Below, one piece after another: positions 23,589 through 35,608 of a stretch of DNA of 64,000 nt. The DNA is taken from assembly GCA_947095535.1 (NCBI GenBank), contig OX352774.1:218600965-218664964 (forward strand). The letters are read 5' to 3'. Below the pieces are notes generated by a model. That model was given only the letters and a program-made list of their open reading frames with translations. It was not told the origin of the DNA and did not search any database. Position 1 is the first letter of the stretch; each line of letters opens with the position of its first letter. This DNA comes from Poecilobothrus nobilitatus (Eukaryota; Arthropoda; Insecta; Diptera; Dolichopodidae). The translations under genes and the position numbers were made by a program.

Positions 23589-23942
23589 TTAAATTTTGTG
23601 TTTTTCCTTCAAAATGTTCCAACTTAATAAATTTACATACAACATATGTATATATATGTATATATAACATATACTGCAACTTTTCAAATTTACATATAAC
23701 ATAACAAATTTCGGCTTCATATAACTTTTGTTTTTTCGAGGATTGATATGGGAATCATCGAAAGACACTATAGAGAAGTGCAACGAGTATGAGTCCTCTA
23801 TTAATGCGTGAGATCTTAGCATACTAAACACCATCTCACTTTTCGATCTACTGCTTGGTTGACCTTGGCTTATATGACTTTTAGTAGTCAAGTACTGCAT
23901 GTTCAAGATAAACTTTAACCAGAAATTTATTATAAGTACCAA
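23589..23942 (-). other. Unassigned 117-codon ORF in a less A/T-rich patch
   Basis: An open frame of 117 codons with mixed composition in its middle (residues about 22-75), where the DNA is clearly richer in G/C than its surroundings. The C-terminal part runs into low-complexity ATATAC repeats. No domain, signal peptide or catalytic motif is recognised. It could be a decayed coding fragment of a mobile element or chance. I would not annotate it as a gene. Confidence 0.15.
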
Positions 23943-26383
23943 ATTAATTTAAACCGAACTTAACTATTAAAAACAAAATAATTTTGCAAAGTTTTTTATG
24001 AAGATTTCATAAAACATATCTTTAATGTATTACGAAATTAAAATTGCATTGTGCACCTAAGAAAAATCAGGATTTTAAATTTAAAACTAACATTAAATTC
24101 TTTAAATTAATACTAATTAAATACTAACTAAATGAAGTAAATACTTTAATAATTTTTTTTTTTTTTATGAAAAAATGCGAATAACATGCGATAAACTGTA
24201 GAGTTTTGAAGGACTTCATAAAATTAAATTTTGTTATAAGTGGTTCCACAAGCTGAAGGAATAGAAGAGTGAAGTCAAATAAATAGGTATAGCCCGTTTC
24301 AAAGATTAAATGTTTGTTTAATTAAATACTTAGTAGTGGGAGACATACTGGTATAAACTTTAGAGTAAAATAATAATTTTATTTTTGGAAAAATCTGTCC
24401 GTCAAGTTTTAACTTATAGGTTAATATAAAAGTTTTAAAATATGTGGCTTTGAAAATTAAATTTTCTGTTTTTTTGGCTATAGAATTGTATTTGTATTTT
24501 AATTAATTTCAACTAAAGTAACTATCAATAAACACTGTATTATTTACTATTGTACTGAAGAATTTTCACCAAATAATGCAAGTCATTTAAAAAATTGTTT
24601 CTATTAAGAAAGACTTTGCAATACTCTTAAAAATTAGCTCAAAGAAGATATAGAAAAACCCCAGTATAAAAACACAATGAAGATCAAATATAATTGCCCT
24701 ACTGCCTCAAATAAAAATAAGAATACTACTTCGAAAGCGTCAAATAAATATACAGTAACTAACAAAATCCACAAAAAAAAACACTACAAGTGAAAATGTA
24801 TCTTATATATTATCCTTTTCCCAATTTAAGAGTACTTACTTTCATTTCAGGAAATTGAGAACATAGCTGATATAAAAACTTGGCTTATACCCTTCTATGT
24901 GTTTATGATCAAAAAATAATCTTAAGGGTCACTGTAATTATCTGTATTGAAAATAAATTGTCGAACATCTTAGTTTTCACAACACGGTGTTCCACTGAAA
25001 GTTAAACTGAAAAATTTCGAACATTTTTATCAGAAAGAAAAAATTTTAAAACATCTTAAATATGAAGGAAAAATTCTCACTTTGAAGACACTTCACAATT
25101 ACACAAGAACATCAAGGACACCTGAATGATTCTCTATTAAATTATTCAAATCCACGAAAAATAAATCCTGAAAATGCTATGGCTATTGAACTTTATGATA
25201 TCTGAAGGTTTTAAGTAATAGGCACTTAATTTTAATTTAAAAATAAAATAGAATCTTAAAAATAATTAAACATTTAAAAAGAAAAATTAAAAATAATAAA
25301 AAAGTATTCTTAATCCTCTTAAGATAATCATTAAATAATTTTTCTTAGAGTTTTATTTTAGGAAAAAAATTACATGTTAACAAAAAAATTTTTTTAATAT
25401 TTAAGAATAAACAAATGTCTGATCTTAAATTTCTTCTCACTTAAATTAATTAATGGTCATCTTTAACTTATATTATAACTCTACAACAAAAAAAAAAAAC
25501 AAAAAATGGGAGAAATTTTATACTCGTAAAGTAAAAAAGGATAACAATAATTATTATTTGAATAAAAAAAACAAAACCTTTTTATGAATTATTTTAAATT
25601 TGGGTCCTTTTAAATAAATTAAAGGATTAAAAATAAAAAATATCAAATGGTAAGTTTAAATTTTATAGGAAAAAAAGATTTCAAAAAAAAAAACAAAAAA
25701 AACAAAATAAAGGATACACAAATTAATAAAGGTATTTTAGAGTTCATTGATATAGAATAAAAATGTCCATGTCTATTTTTAAAATAAAAACTTGTTATGC
25801 TTCGGTCATTGTTCAAGGATTACTCCTTAAATTTGAAACATTAAAATTCATAGTTTAAAAGGTACAAGTGCTTTATAAAATTGCAAAAAAAAAAAAAAAA
25901 AGAAATTTTAAACAATTTCCTAAAATTAAGAAATAATTTAAAAATTTTATTTTTTTTTGGTTTTTTAATAAAAATTTAAATAAAAGTTACAACAACAATA
26001 AACGAAAAAGACCATAAGTAGGATTTATTGAAATGAGTAGGAAATTAGAAATTCAGTATAGAAATTACTAAATTGTAAGTATAAAAGTAATTTAAAAGAA
26101 AGTTAATATGTAAATAAAAGGTTGAAACGTTTTAATTTTAAACTAAATATTAATAAATTAAAAATAAATATGAAAAAATTGAATGAAAAAATTGTAAAAA
26201 TAAATATCTACACAAATTAGAAAATTTGAATTAATATTTGACTATTAACATTTTTATAAATTTTTCTTTGTACAATGTAAATTTCTTTTACATAAAGTTT
26301 TTCAGTAATTTTTAGAGAAAAAGAGTTAATTGGGAATTCATTAGATCAACTGAGTACGTATCTACTCATGATATTGAGTACAA
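23943..26383. other. Gene-free A/T-rich DNA
   Basis: Long A/T stretches with A runs near 25490, 25686 and 25887. No repeat family recognised. Confidence 0.6.
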
Positions 26384-26500
26384 ATGCATAACACTGATCT
26401 TGAACTCAAATCTTACTTTTTTCAAATAAAATCACAAGTTTTAGCATAGTTTATGTTTTGAAAAAGTGAGATTTGAGTTCTAACTTCAAGTGTTCTGCAT
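26384..26500. mobile_element. Palindromic MITE, family P, copy 2
   Basis: 117 bp. The arms begin ATGCATAACACTGATC and end with GTGTTCTGCAT; the inner arms are TTGAACTCAAATCTTAC and GTGAGATTTGAGTTC. The arm sequence and length match the copies at 8773 and 49457, with more mismatches at the ends. Confidence 0.75.
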
Positions 26501-29500
26501 TTCACTCTATGTTATTTTTAAACTCGAATATAAGCGTATATCTTATTTATAAAACTTTTTTTTAAATATGTATTACTATAGAAGGACTACCATTGCCGCA
26601 TTGCCTAAATTATTTGTAAGCATTCTGTTTGTTTTACGACATTCCTCCACAAACCCCCATTAAGACAATTCAAGCATCCTGAAAAAAATATGTAATTCCA
26701 AAAATTAGTGAAACTTTTCAGCAAAATCTGATTACAATCAGGTACGCTTTATGGAAATTCTTATAGTGAACAAACAAAGCAACCAAATTTTCTACTTTAT
26801 GTAATAATAACGTAATATAATAGTAAAGTATTTCTTGAAAAAAAAATAAGGTAATGTTCTCTACATAATAGGTAAATTAACTTTAAATATATACCAATAT
26901 ATAGTTATTTACTTGACACTTCTTAATATACTGTTACAGTAAGAAAGCCGATATTTATTATAGATACCCCATAATATACAATCATGAATAACATAAAATT
27001 TTCAGCTAAATTTTATATCAGCTATTCCTACTCTAGTACTTATCACTTACACAAAATGTAAAAAAATATCACTATTTCTAATCCCTAATCACAATCCCTA
27101 ATCCCTGCTATCCCTAATTAAATTTTATATTGAAGTCATATCATAAATATGATAAATAAAATTGAAAATAAATATCATTCTAAAATTTAATTAAAATAAA
27201 CTTAATGTCTTCAAAATAAAACAATAAATTTAAATTATACTTAATTACAGTAAAAGCGTTTTGAATATTTTAAATACCTTTTAAATTAATTAAACCACAG
27301 GATTATAAAAAAAAAAAGAAAAAAAACCCCTTAAATTAAAATATTCTTTCTGACAAAATAATTATACCTTTGAGGTAAATATGTTATTAAAATCTCTTTC
27401 TCTTTCCTCTTCTTTTTTTCTCTTTAAATAAAATAAATAAACTATACAATTTAAGAGTATTTTGTTATTGTTAATTTTTTTTTTTTCTCATTTTAAATAT
27501 CATAAGATGTCAATTATATATTTTTATTATTACCTTAAATTGAAACCTTTTTAGGTTAAAAAAAAAAAAAAAACTTTTTGTATTTTTAACAAAAAAAAAA
27601 AATGGAATAAAAATTTGGGCACTTAACAATCATAACAAAAATTGTTTATTTACTTTTTTAACTTTATTTTTTTTTTTATTTACTTATTGTATCAGATAAA
27701 TATGGATGGACTCAATAGAGCTTTAAGGATTTTCTTAACAAATATGTACATATACACTTTAATATTTGAATGTAATATATTTTTTTGTCAATGCGATGTT
27801 GTCCTATTATTATACTCAAGAAATAATTTTCATTCTTTTTTTCCTTATATTGTTTATGTTATTTTTATTTTAATAGTGTTTTTTTTTTTTTCATTTGATA
27901 TTGTGAAAAACCATTTATTCCCCAAACTCTCATGTCAACAATGTCAACATCCTTTTATTCTATTTTTTGTCCAATTTGTTATCCAATTTATTGTCAGGCT
28001 ACTTTTTTTTCTTCCTGTCCATATTTTGTTTTTTATTGTTGTTATTTTTTTTGTTGTTTTTCTATATGGGTAAAGTGGAACTCAATCGGTCCACCCATTC
28101 TTCATCCATCTATTAGTAATTTTTACAACCTTCTTACATTTTTCTACAGAGTCTCCTTTTTTTTCTATATGGAATGAATGGAAGATTTCAAAAAAAAAAG
28201 AAAAACGAAAGAAACAAAAATGTTGTAAGCATTAAATCTTATATATAAAAAAAAAAAGGACATTGCTAAAAGTTTTGCAAACAAAACCTAAAAATAACTT
28301 CAACATAATAACACGTAAAAACAAGAGAGAAGATTGTTTAAAAGGAAAGATGAATAAAATGAAAGAGAAAAACCGTCAACAGAAAAAGAAAATAAAAATA
28401 TTTTTTCAAGGATTGTTATTTTTTTCTTAACTAATTTTTTTTTTAATCCTAAAAGTAATATTAACAATAAGAAATGGTGTTATGATGAATGCTAAATTAA
28501 ATGTTGGGTTTTTTTTTTTAACAAAGTTTCTTTAAAACTGTTTTTGGTTTTTCTAGTTGGTATTGTTTTTTTTTTCACTTTGCAAAAAAGTTGTAAGAAG
28601 AATCTTAAAATACTTTCAATTAAAAAACAAATTTTTATGTTAAAAAAATGTTAAATTTGTGAATTTTATAAAGAAAAATATCATTAAAAATAAAGTTAAT
28701 TTAATAAAACTTAAACATTGGTTACTTCTTGACAAAATAAAAAGACAGAAAAATTGAAACTTCTTATTATCAAAAAAATATTTGTTCTAGTTCACCTGGT
28801 CAAATTAAAGTTTAAGAGGTCTCTTTAAAATAAAAACACTTTTTCCTTCATCTAAGCAGCATGTCCTAGCTGAAATTATTTCTTATTGTATTTCTCCACA
28901 GAATTCTTAGAAGCCAACATTTAATTTTGTTTAAGATACTACACCGTTTATATTTTTGCCTGACCAAACTTAAGAGATCAATTCACCCGATTTACATAAA
29001 TTAATCATATTTTTTAAATTCATCATAGTTTAATTAACACTTTATAAAATTATTTTTTTATATAGTGTAGCAGATTTTAAATCCCAAAGTAATCACAGCT
29101 ACCAATAATTAATAAGAAAAAGAAGTTAGAGACACTAAATTTGTTAGAGAAACTTTCAAGATATATATCATAATCTTAAACATACAAGTCTTTCAAATGC
29201 TGCAAAAAGATGGTCAGTTTCTGTTAAGCATCAAAAATAACAAATAAAGCTGGCATACAATGCAAAAGAGTAGAAATATTGCAACTTATTAAGGTAGAAT
29301 GGAAGAAAAACTTTGTATTGGCGGGAACAAATCACATGATTAAAAACAAATTCAAATTGGGTATTTGGTTCATACAGCTAGGAACATCATAATCAATACG
29401 TCAGTCTCCATATTAACAATAAATAAAAATATTATATATTTGACATAATCAATTTAAATACGTCTATATTGAGTAATGAATAGACAGAACAAAAAAAAAT

Positions 29501-29509
29501 TTAATTCGG
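26501..29509. other. Gene-free A/T-rich DNA with long T runs
   Basis: The 143-codon and 81-codon ORFs at 27642-28177 are rich in Phe, Ile and Tyr and come from T-rich sequence. They have no start context, domain or homologue that I recognise. Purine-rich sequence lies at 28320-28400. Confidence 0.6.
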
Positions 29510-29820
29510 AAAAACTTCCGAAAAGTATTAGGCTTTAATCCACCAAAAGCACCTCTGTTATACTAAACTTTAGGTTGTTACCTTTAATACAAATGTACAG
29601 TTTGGGTCCTGGAGATAAAGGCGTGAGAAAAGATTCTTGGGAAAAGAGATTTAGGAAAATTTAGGATTATGTAAGAAAGTTTAAAAAAATTTGAAGAGAT
29701 ATTTTGAAGAAGGATGTTCATTTTCTTCTTAAACTTTAGTAGATCATACACATATGATCTATCAACTTTGGTGAACATATGCGATGAGATCCACAAACAC
29801 GGCATATAATAATTACGAAT
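29510..29820 (-). repeat. Unclassified dispersed repeat, family R, copy 1
   Basis: The reverse complement aligns block by block with 51760-52060. Shared words include CATATGTG/CTATATGTG, AAAGTTGATA, GTGTATGAT/GTGTACGAT, CTTCTTCAAAAT, TTTTCCTAAATC followed by CTTTTCCCAA, and TTTTATTAAA-like ends. Divergence is considerable. It contains a 73-codon ORF with no recognised domain. It may be a decayed piece of a larger transposon; no terminal repeats are seen. Confidence 0.6.
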
Positions 29821-32176
29821 AATAAATAATTTCCATAAGCTGTGTTACGCATTTGAAACATTATTTGAAAATAAATTTAAATGTTTTACGTAAACTTGTT
29901 CAAACTCCATTTCATATAAAAATTTAAAATTTACATTTAATACAAAAACTATATTGTATTTCTATACATGTACATCATAATTAAAGCTTAAAAATCATTA
30001 AAATAGTGATAACTCATTTCAAACTAATTATCAGAAAAAAATTTACTTTTAAATCACATCAAATCAAAATATAAAATAAATCCAAGTGAAAAAGTATTCC
30101 AAAATCAAAATGTATCTGACAGATACTGAAAATATAATAAAAAATTTATCTTTAATTCCTTTTATTTTTTTTTTGTTTGGTTCTTCTTTATAAGTTCATT
30201 TGTAGTTGTAAAATAATTTAAATATAACAGGATATTTTTAATAAAAAACCAATAAAGCAAAAAAAGAAAATTAATTTTTAGTTTCCGAAAATGCTAAAAA
30301 AAAAAAAGAAAAACATAAAAACATTTTCTGATTTTAATTTTTATTTTTATATACAATATTTTGCAAATTCAAATCAACAAAATATCCTTTTTCTTTTGAT
30401 TTGAATTAATATTTTAAATTTATATGTATTTATATTCAATATATTATATTATATAAGTATATAATATATATAAATAAGTATATAGGTACAAATAAGTTGA
30501 ATAAAATAACCGCAAATTGCTTAAATCCCTAATGATGGTTTCACCATGAAACCAATTTAAATACAAATGACCCAATATAATAACAATTTTGAAGGATTTT
30601 CACAGATTTTCTTCCCTCATTATTATTTTTAACTGTTCTTTTTTTTATTTTTATTATTTTTTCATTTATATTTCGCTTTTGGTTTCCCCTTTCAATTTCT
30701 TTTTGTTTTTTTGTTGCTTTACTTTTTAATACTAAATTTCATATTACTATCATTCCTATTTCTAGGATTTTGGATTTATATTTAAGGATCATCATCATTA
30801 TCATTTGTAGATGTGAGTTTGAAATCTAGCAAAAATTAACAAAACAAAAAAAAAAAATGAAAAACTAACCACTAAAAAATGTTTTATTTTTTTTAGTATA
30901 CAAATAGGAAAAAAAAAAAAAAAACATTAACGTCAGTATAAAAAGTGTTCGTTCTTTTAAAACAAGAAAACAAAAAAATCATATCTGATATTTTTGTGAA
31001 TCCGAGTTGGTTAAGTTTATTTAAAGCTTAGTTGAAGAGTGTGGTTCATTCTGAATAACTTTAGATATTCTTAGTTTTCTTTTTTTATTTGCAACACTTC
31101 ATAATATAAATGTTTCTGTTGCAGTCAGCATATTATTTTTTTTTTTTTTTTGAAAAATTTGTAAATATGAAAGGGTATTCTAAATGTTAAAATTCGCTGA
31201 AGAAAGTTATTTAGTCCTATATTTTTCTTTGAAGATGTCCTACATTGACTTGTTTATCTGTTTGTATTGACTATAATATGTAAAATTTGTCTATTTTCAT
31301 CTGGTCCATAGCAAGATATCTTTTCAGCATACGTTTAATTTTTCCACAGTTTCTGTACGTCATAAATGATGGTTAAAATATTTCAGATATTCTTAATTAG
31401 TTTTTTTTTTTTTAATTTAAAAATTAAACTTTAACAATACAAAAAATTTCTAATATTTTTCGTTTCACTGAATAACTAGAAACTAGGTCTGATTTGATGG
31501 TTGATATTATAGCTACGAATGTTTCTATTAGAAATTTTAGTAACAATACAAAGTAAAAGTTCATAAAATTTCTTAATTTTCTATTTTTCGGCATCCTTTT
31601 TAGTTTGAATTTTCGGGCTTCTACTACAGATCTAGTCTTTTTCTTATTATTCAAAACAACTTCTATCGTATTCATCAAAATCATCAATAGCAATTTTGCA
31701 ATTGAAGTGACATTATAGGCTCATACATATGTATATTTTCTGTTGAAAATCATTACAATAGTTTCACCTGTCATTCATTAAATTTAACTTAGGTTATTTT
31801 ATTATAATCAGAACTTTTTTGATTTTTAAAGGATTTTCCAACAAAAATTCCAAATTAATTTAAAGAAAACTTCTTATAATTAAATGTCTTTTAGTTAAAA
31901 GACTTAATACTTAATTAGCGTTTCAGGAGGCAAAATTTGTGAGCTTAGAAATTTAAAATTATACTTTATCTGCTAAATTTTAATGTATGAAGATTAATCA
32001 ATGCAGAATTTAAAAATTTTGTTTAAAAAATCAAATAATATATTCCCTTTTGGTTGATGTAAGTTTACTATTTAGTTAATGCATTATTTTGAAATTATAT
32101 TTAAGAAAAATTTTATTTAAAAATTTGCAGATGAATCGGTTCTACTTAAAAACAAAAAATCTTATAGGAAACATCC
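29821..32176. other. Gene-free A/T-rich DNA
   Basis: An ATC-type tract lies near 30790-30805 and TATA-rich sequence at 30420-30485. The 89-codon ORF at 31424-31693 (minus) has no recognised motif. Confidence 0.6.
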
Positions 32177-32296
32177 AAAGATATTCGTCAATATCTACTT
32201 AAAGTCTAGTACTTAGGATATTCGTCAATATCTACAATAGCGTCTACTACTTCGGATATTCATCAATATCTACTTATCACCAATATCTAATTGGTT
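32177..32296. repeat. 37-38-bp minisatellite whose unit contains a hairpin
   Basis: Three units start near 32181, 32218 and 32256 (spacings 37 and 38 bp). Each carries GATATTC(G/A)TCAATATCTAC, in which GATATT and AATATC form a 6-bp stem around a 4-nt loop. In the first unit the stem extends to 7 bp. A degenerate end, CCAATATCTAATTGG, can also fold. Confidence 0.8.
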
Positions 32297-34004
32297 TTAC
32301 AATTAAAATACTATTGACAATATTCGGTTTAAGATATTTCGAAATTCAAAAAGCCCAAACGCCAATTGTAGTAAATGAGTTGTAATTCAGAATATCACGT
32401 GATTGTTATATAACTCGGATTTCCACAAGTTTACCAAAAGAGTTCAGTAATACGATAAGCACAAAAGATCTGCTTATACTGAAGCATAAGACAGAAGTAT
32501 CAGATAATGTGTAAGAAAGTGCAATAAAATTTTAATAAAATCCAATTTTCCAAGTATCCTAAAGTTATTAAATGCATAAGATTTTTTTGAGCGTTTTATT
32601 TTAGTTGTATTAGTATTTATAGTGTAATAATATAATTGTGTTTTTATTCAAGGCATCATCAACAACACCAAAAAAAACAAAAATGGTGAAAAAAACATTA
32701 GACAAGAGTGTGGAACATCAATTTTAACAACTATCGTTATATTTCACATTTAAAGTTTTTATTTTTCATTTAACTCTGTTTTTTTTTTCTTTAATTCTGC
32801 AGATTTAGCAAGGAAAAAATAAAAACAAAAAAACACAAAAAACAACTTACATTTACTGCCAGTAAATGTGGTAAAGAAAAGATACAGAGTATGAAATACA
32901 GCAGTATAACAATAATAACATCGGAAAAATTGCAGAAGAAAGAAAGAATACAAAATAGAAAATGAGTGAGAGAGGGAAAAAAAACAGAAACATCATTAAG
33001 AAAGTGGATCTAACAGAGTTGAATATATAATTATTGTTTATATTTCTGTTTTTTTTTTTTTTGTTCTGTTCTGTTATCAAGTAAGGCATAACACGTAAGA
33101 TAATACAAAATCACGGTAGGCTAGTAAAGGAAAATATTACAGTTAGTGAAATTTAAATATAAAAAAAGAAAAGTAAGTAAAATAAAAATCAACTACTGTC
33201 TCTTTTCATTTTTATTTTTTTTTTCTTTTCTTCTTTTAACTTTCATTTAATTTTTTTTGCAATGCTAGTAAAATTGTTTTAAAATTAATTTGTCTGATTT
33301 ACGATGGATTAAAAAAGTATTAAGAGCACTTGTTCACAAAATTAAAATAATTTTTGTTATTATTATTTTAATTGCAATGTTTTACTTTTTTGTTTTTTTC
33401 TTGTTATTATCGTTTGTATAATTCCTAAAAAAGAAAAAAAAAGAAAACAAAAACTGGGTAAAGATTAAAAATAAAATCCTTGGAAAAATAAATACATTAA
33501 GTATGGATCATTTGATATGAAAATCTAGAACAATTTTTATCTTCATTGCATGCATTAAATTAATATCGACAGCTTACTTTTAACATTATTAAATTTTTAA
33601 AAATGTTAGATATAGCTATAGCTACATTTTCACATTTTCATTTTGGTGATATATTTTGTTCAAAATATTTTGACCTTAATTAAAATTTTCCTAACGTTAA
33701 AGTTCGTAAATTCATAAAATGTATACTGCCCGATTTCTTTCGATCGTTTGATCAAATAAAAAATCAAAAATATTACGAGTAGAATGAAACATATTTCACT
33801 GGTAAAATATTTTTGTTTGTATTTTGAAAAATTATAACTCGCATATCTGTCCACAAAAATGAATAGTGATCTGGAAAATTATTGTTTGAATTAAATTAAT
33901 TTTCTATATTAAATATTGAAATTAGAATTTGTTGTTTTATAACGTTCATAACATATATCAAATAATTTTAACTTTAGGCCTACAATATTTTGTCTATATA
34001 GGTT
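32297..34004. other. Gene-free DNA with a candidate untranslated exon
   Basis: A strong acceptor-like site lies at 32802: a long T-rich tract, then TTCTGCAG. It precedes an A/purine-rich stretch with GAAGAAAGAAAG words, and a GTAAGTA donor-like site occurs at about 33172. Upstream, a 14-codon mini-ORF at 32683-32727 has a fly-like start context (ACAAAAATGG). None of this is enough to call a gene. The rest is A/T-rich. Confidence 0.3.
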
Positions 34005-34070
34005 ATAACACACTCTCTCGATGTTTACAACGTATTTTATACGCTCTAATCCACTAGGCCACCGAGGCTG
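34005..34070 (-). mobile_element. Head fragment of tRNA-derived SINE, family B
   Basis: The minus strand reads GCCTCGGTGGCCTAGTGGAT, then TAGAGCGTATAAAATACGT. This matches the 5' head of the full copy at 63343-63533, including the A-box-like TAGTGGAT. No body or tail can be recognised. Confidence 0.7.
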
Positions 34071-35490
34071 CAAAAAAAACAATTTAAAACTAAAAATTTA
34101 CGCCAAGGCAAATTACTTATTACTATAACTTCAGCATAAATAAAAACATCTAATTATATATGATGCCCGCGTATCAATGCCCGGTGAAATGCTGCCCCAA
34201 AAAAAGAAATTAAGCTCTAAAACTTGTATGAAAGTTAGAGTTAAAAATTTCAAGAAAATAATACTCCAAAATTAAGTACCAATTTTTATTTGGAATATAC
34301 GGTATGTAAAAAAATAATTAGGAACAAATTTAGATTTGTTGACAAAATCTGGACTTTAATAATATGTTTAGCGGAATTTTGGGACCAAAAGCTCCCATAA
34401 TTTTAAATGATTCAATTTAAAATAAAAAAAATAAATAAAAACGAACTATGATAACCAAACAGCTTTGGGATTTTGGAATTTGGTATTTTAAGCTTTGCGA
34501 TTTCGAATTTTGAGCAAGAGCCTTTGAATTCGACATGTTTACGTTAAAATCTGAAATATGAAATTTTACTCAATTCCGTTCAGACACTTGGACTGTACGC
34601 ATGCCCACAGACAGACACACAAACAGACAATGAGCCAGAAAGATACCATTAAAAAAAAACTTAATTCAGCTTTCTACGTAGATACTTAAGAAATACATTT
34701 AGGCAAAAATTCATCACAAAATCTTCCCTATTATTATGTAAGCGATCGGTAAAAAATAAATTGGAAATATTCTTTTAAATTCGAGATCTTTTATTGTAAT
34801 TTAATGTGTATAGTTAAAATGAATTGAAATAATTTTATTTTCAATTCTATTTAAAGAACTCAAATCAAAACTGTTGCATTTTAAAATTATAAATTTTCAA
34901 AAAAAATATCAAAAATATTTTAATCTAAGAATCAATTGCAATTAAAATATATCGTATAAATTGAATTATACCTATATATATATTGAATTTAATTCAATAA
35001 ATTTATTCTTAACTGACATTTATATTTAATCAATTTTAAGTTATTCTTTCATAATCTCTAACACATGTTAGCCACGTTTGAAATTAAATTTTCCAATACA
35101 ATTTGAATTTTTTTTTTTTTTTTTGATAAATTTAAACTTATTTTTTTATAAATCATATATACGAGTATATTATATATCAGTATATATAAGTATATAATAT
35201 ATTTATACATTTTTGTACCTATATCCATTTATATGTTATGTGTAGGATGTATAGTTTCTAAACGTGCAAAGTCTAACTTTATTTTATTCTTTAATAAATT
35301 AAATAATTTTAACGAAAGATAAAATCTTTTTTTATATTTTCTATTATTTTTTAAACCCAAATCAATGAAATACCTGAAATAATTCGAAACATTGGCAAAC
35401 AAATTGCTATATTCTTCCTAAAAAAAACATCATAATTTTATTAAATGCGAATATAAATTTTGTTTATTTGCCAAAATTTATATACACTTA
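34071..35490. other. Gene-free A/T-rich DNA with a CAGA-type proto-microsatellite
   Basis: At 34609-34632 a CACAGACAGACACACAAAC stretch sits in a less A/T-rich patch (34500-34650). It may be the core of another, very decayed short element. The rest shows nothing recognisable. Confidence 0.5.
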
Positions 35491-35530
35491 TACAGTAATA
35501 GACAAAAATTTTAGAACATCTTGTAACTGT
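35491..35530 (+). mobile_element. Possible isolated Tc1-like terminus
   Basis: The words ACAGTAATAGACAAAAATTT and TTAGAACA resemble the ends of Tc1/mariner-type elements. No matching inverted end or transposase is visible nearby, so the call is weak. Confidence 0.2.
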
Positions 35531-35571
35531 TCTTCAACTGAAAAAATAAAAATATATTATTTGAAAACTGA

Positions 35572-35608
35572 TTGTTTGTAAGCCATTGATTGTTTGTAAG
35601 CCATAGAA
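35572..35608 (+). repeat. 18-bp tandem duplication
   Basis: GATTGTTTGTAAGCCAT occurs twice head to tail, differing only after the last base. Confidence 0.9.

Noticed and set aside
27642..28177. 143-codon and 81-codon ORFs, the longest in the window
   Set aside because: They are dominated by Phe, Ile, Tyr and Val from T-rich DNA, overlap each other in different frames and show no domain or signal. They are expected by chance in this composition.
35491..35530. Complete Tc1/mariner element
   Set aside because: Only one terminus-like word is present; no opposite end or transposase frame was found within a few kb.
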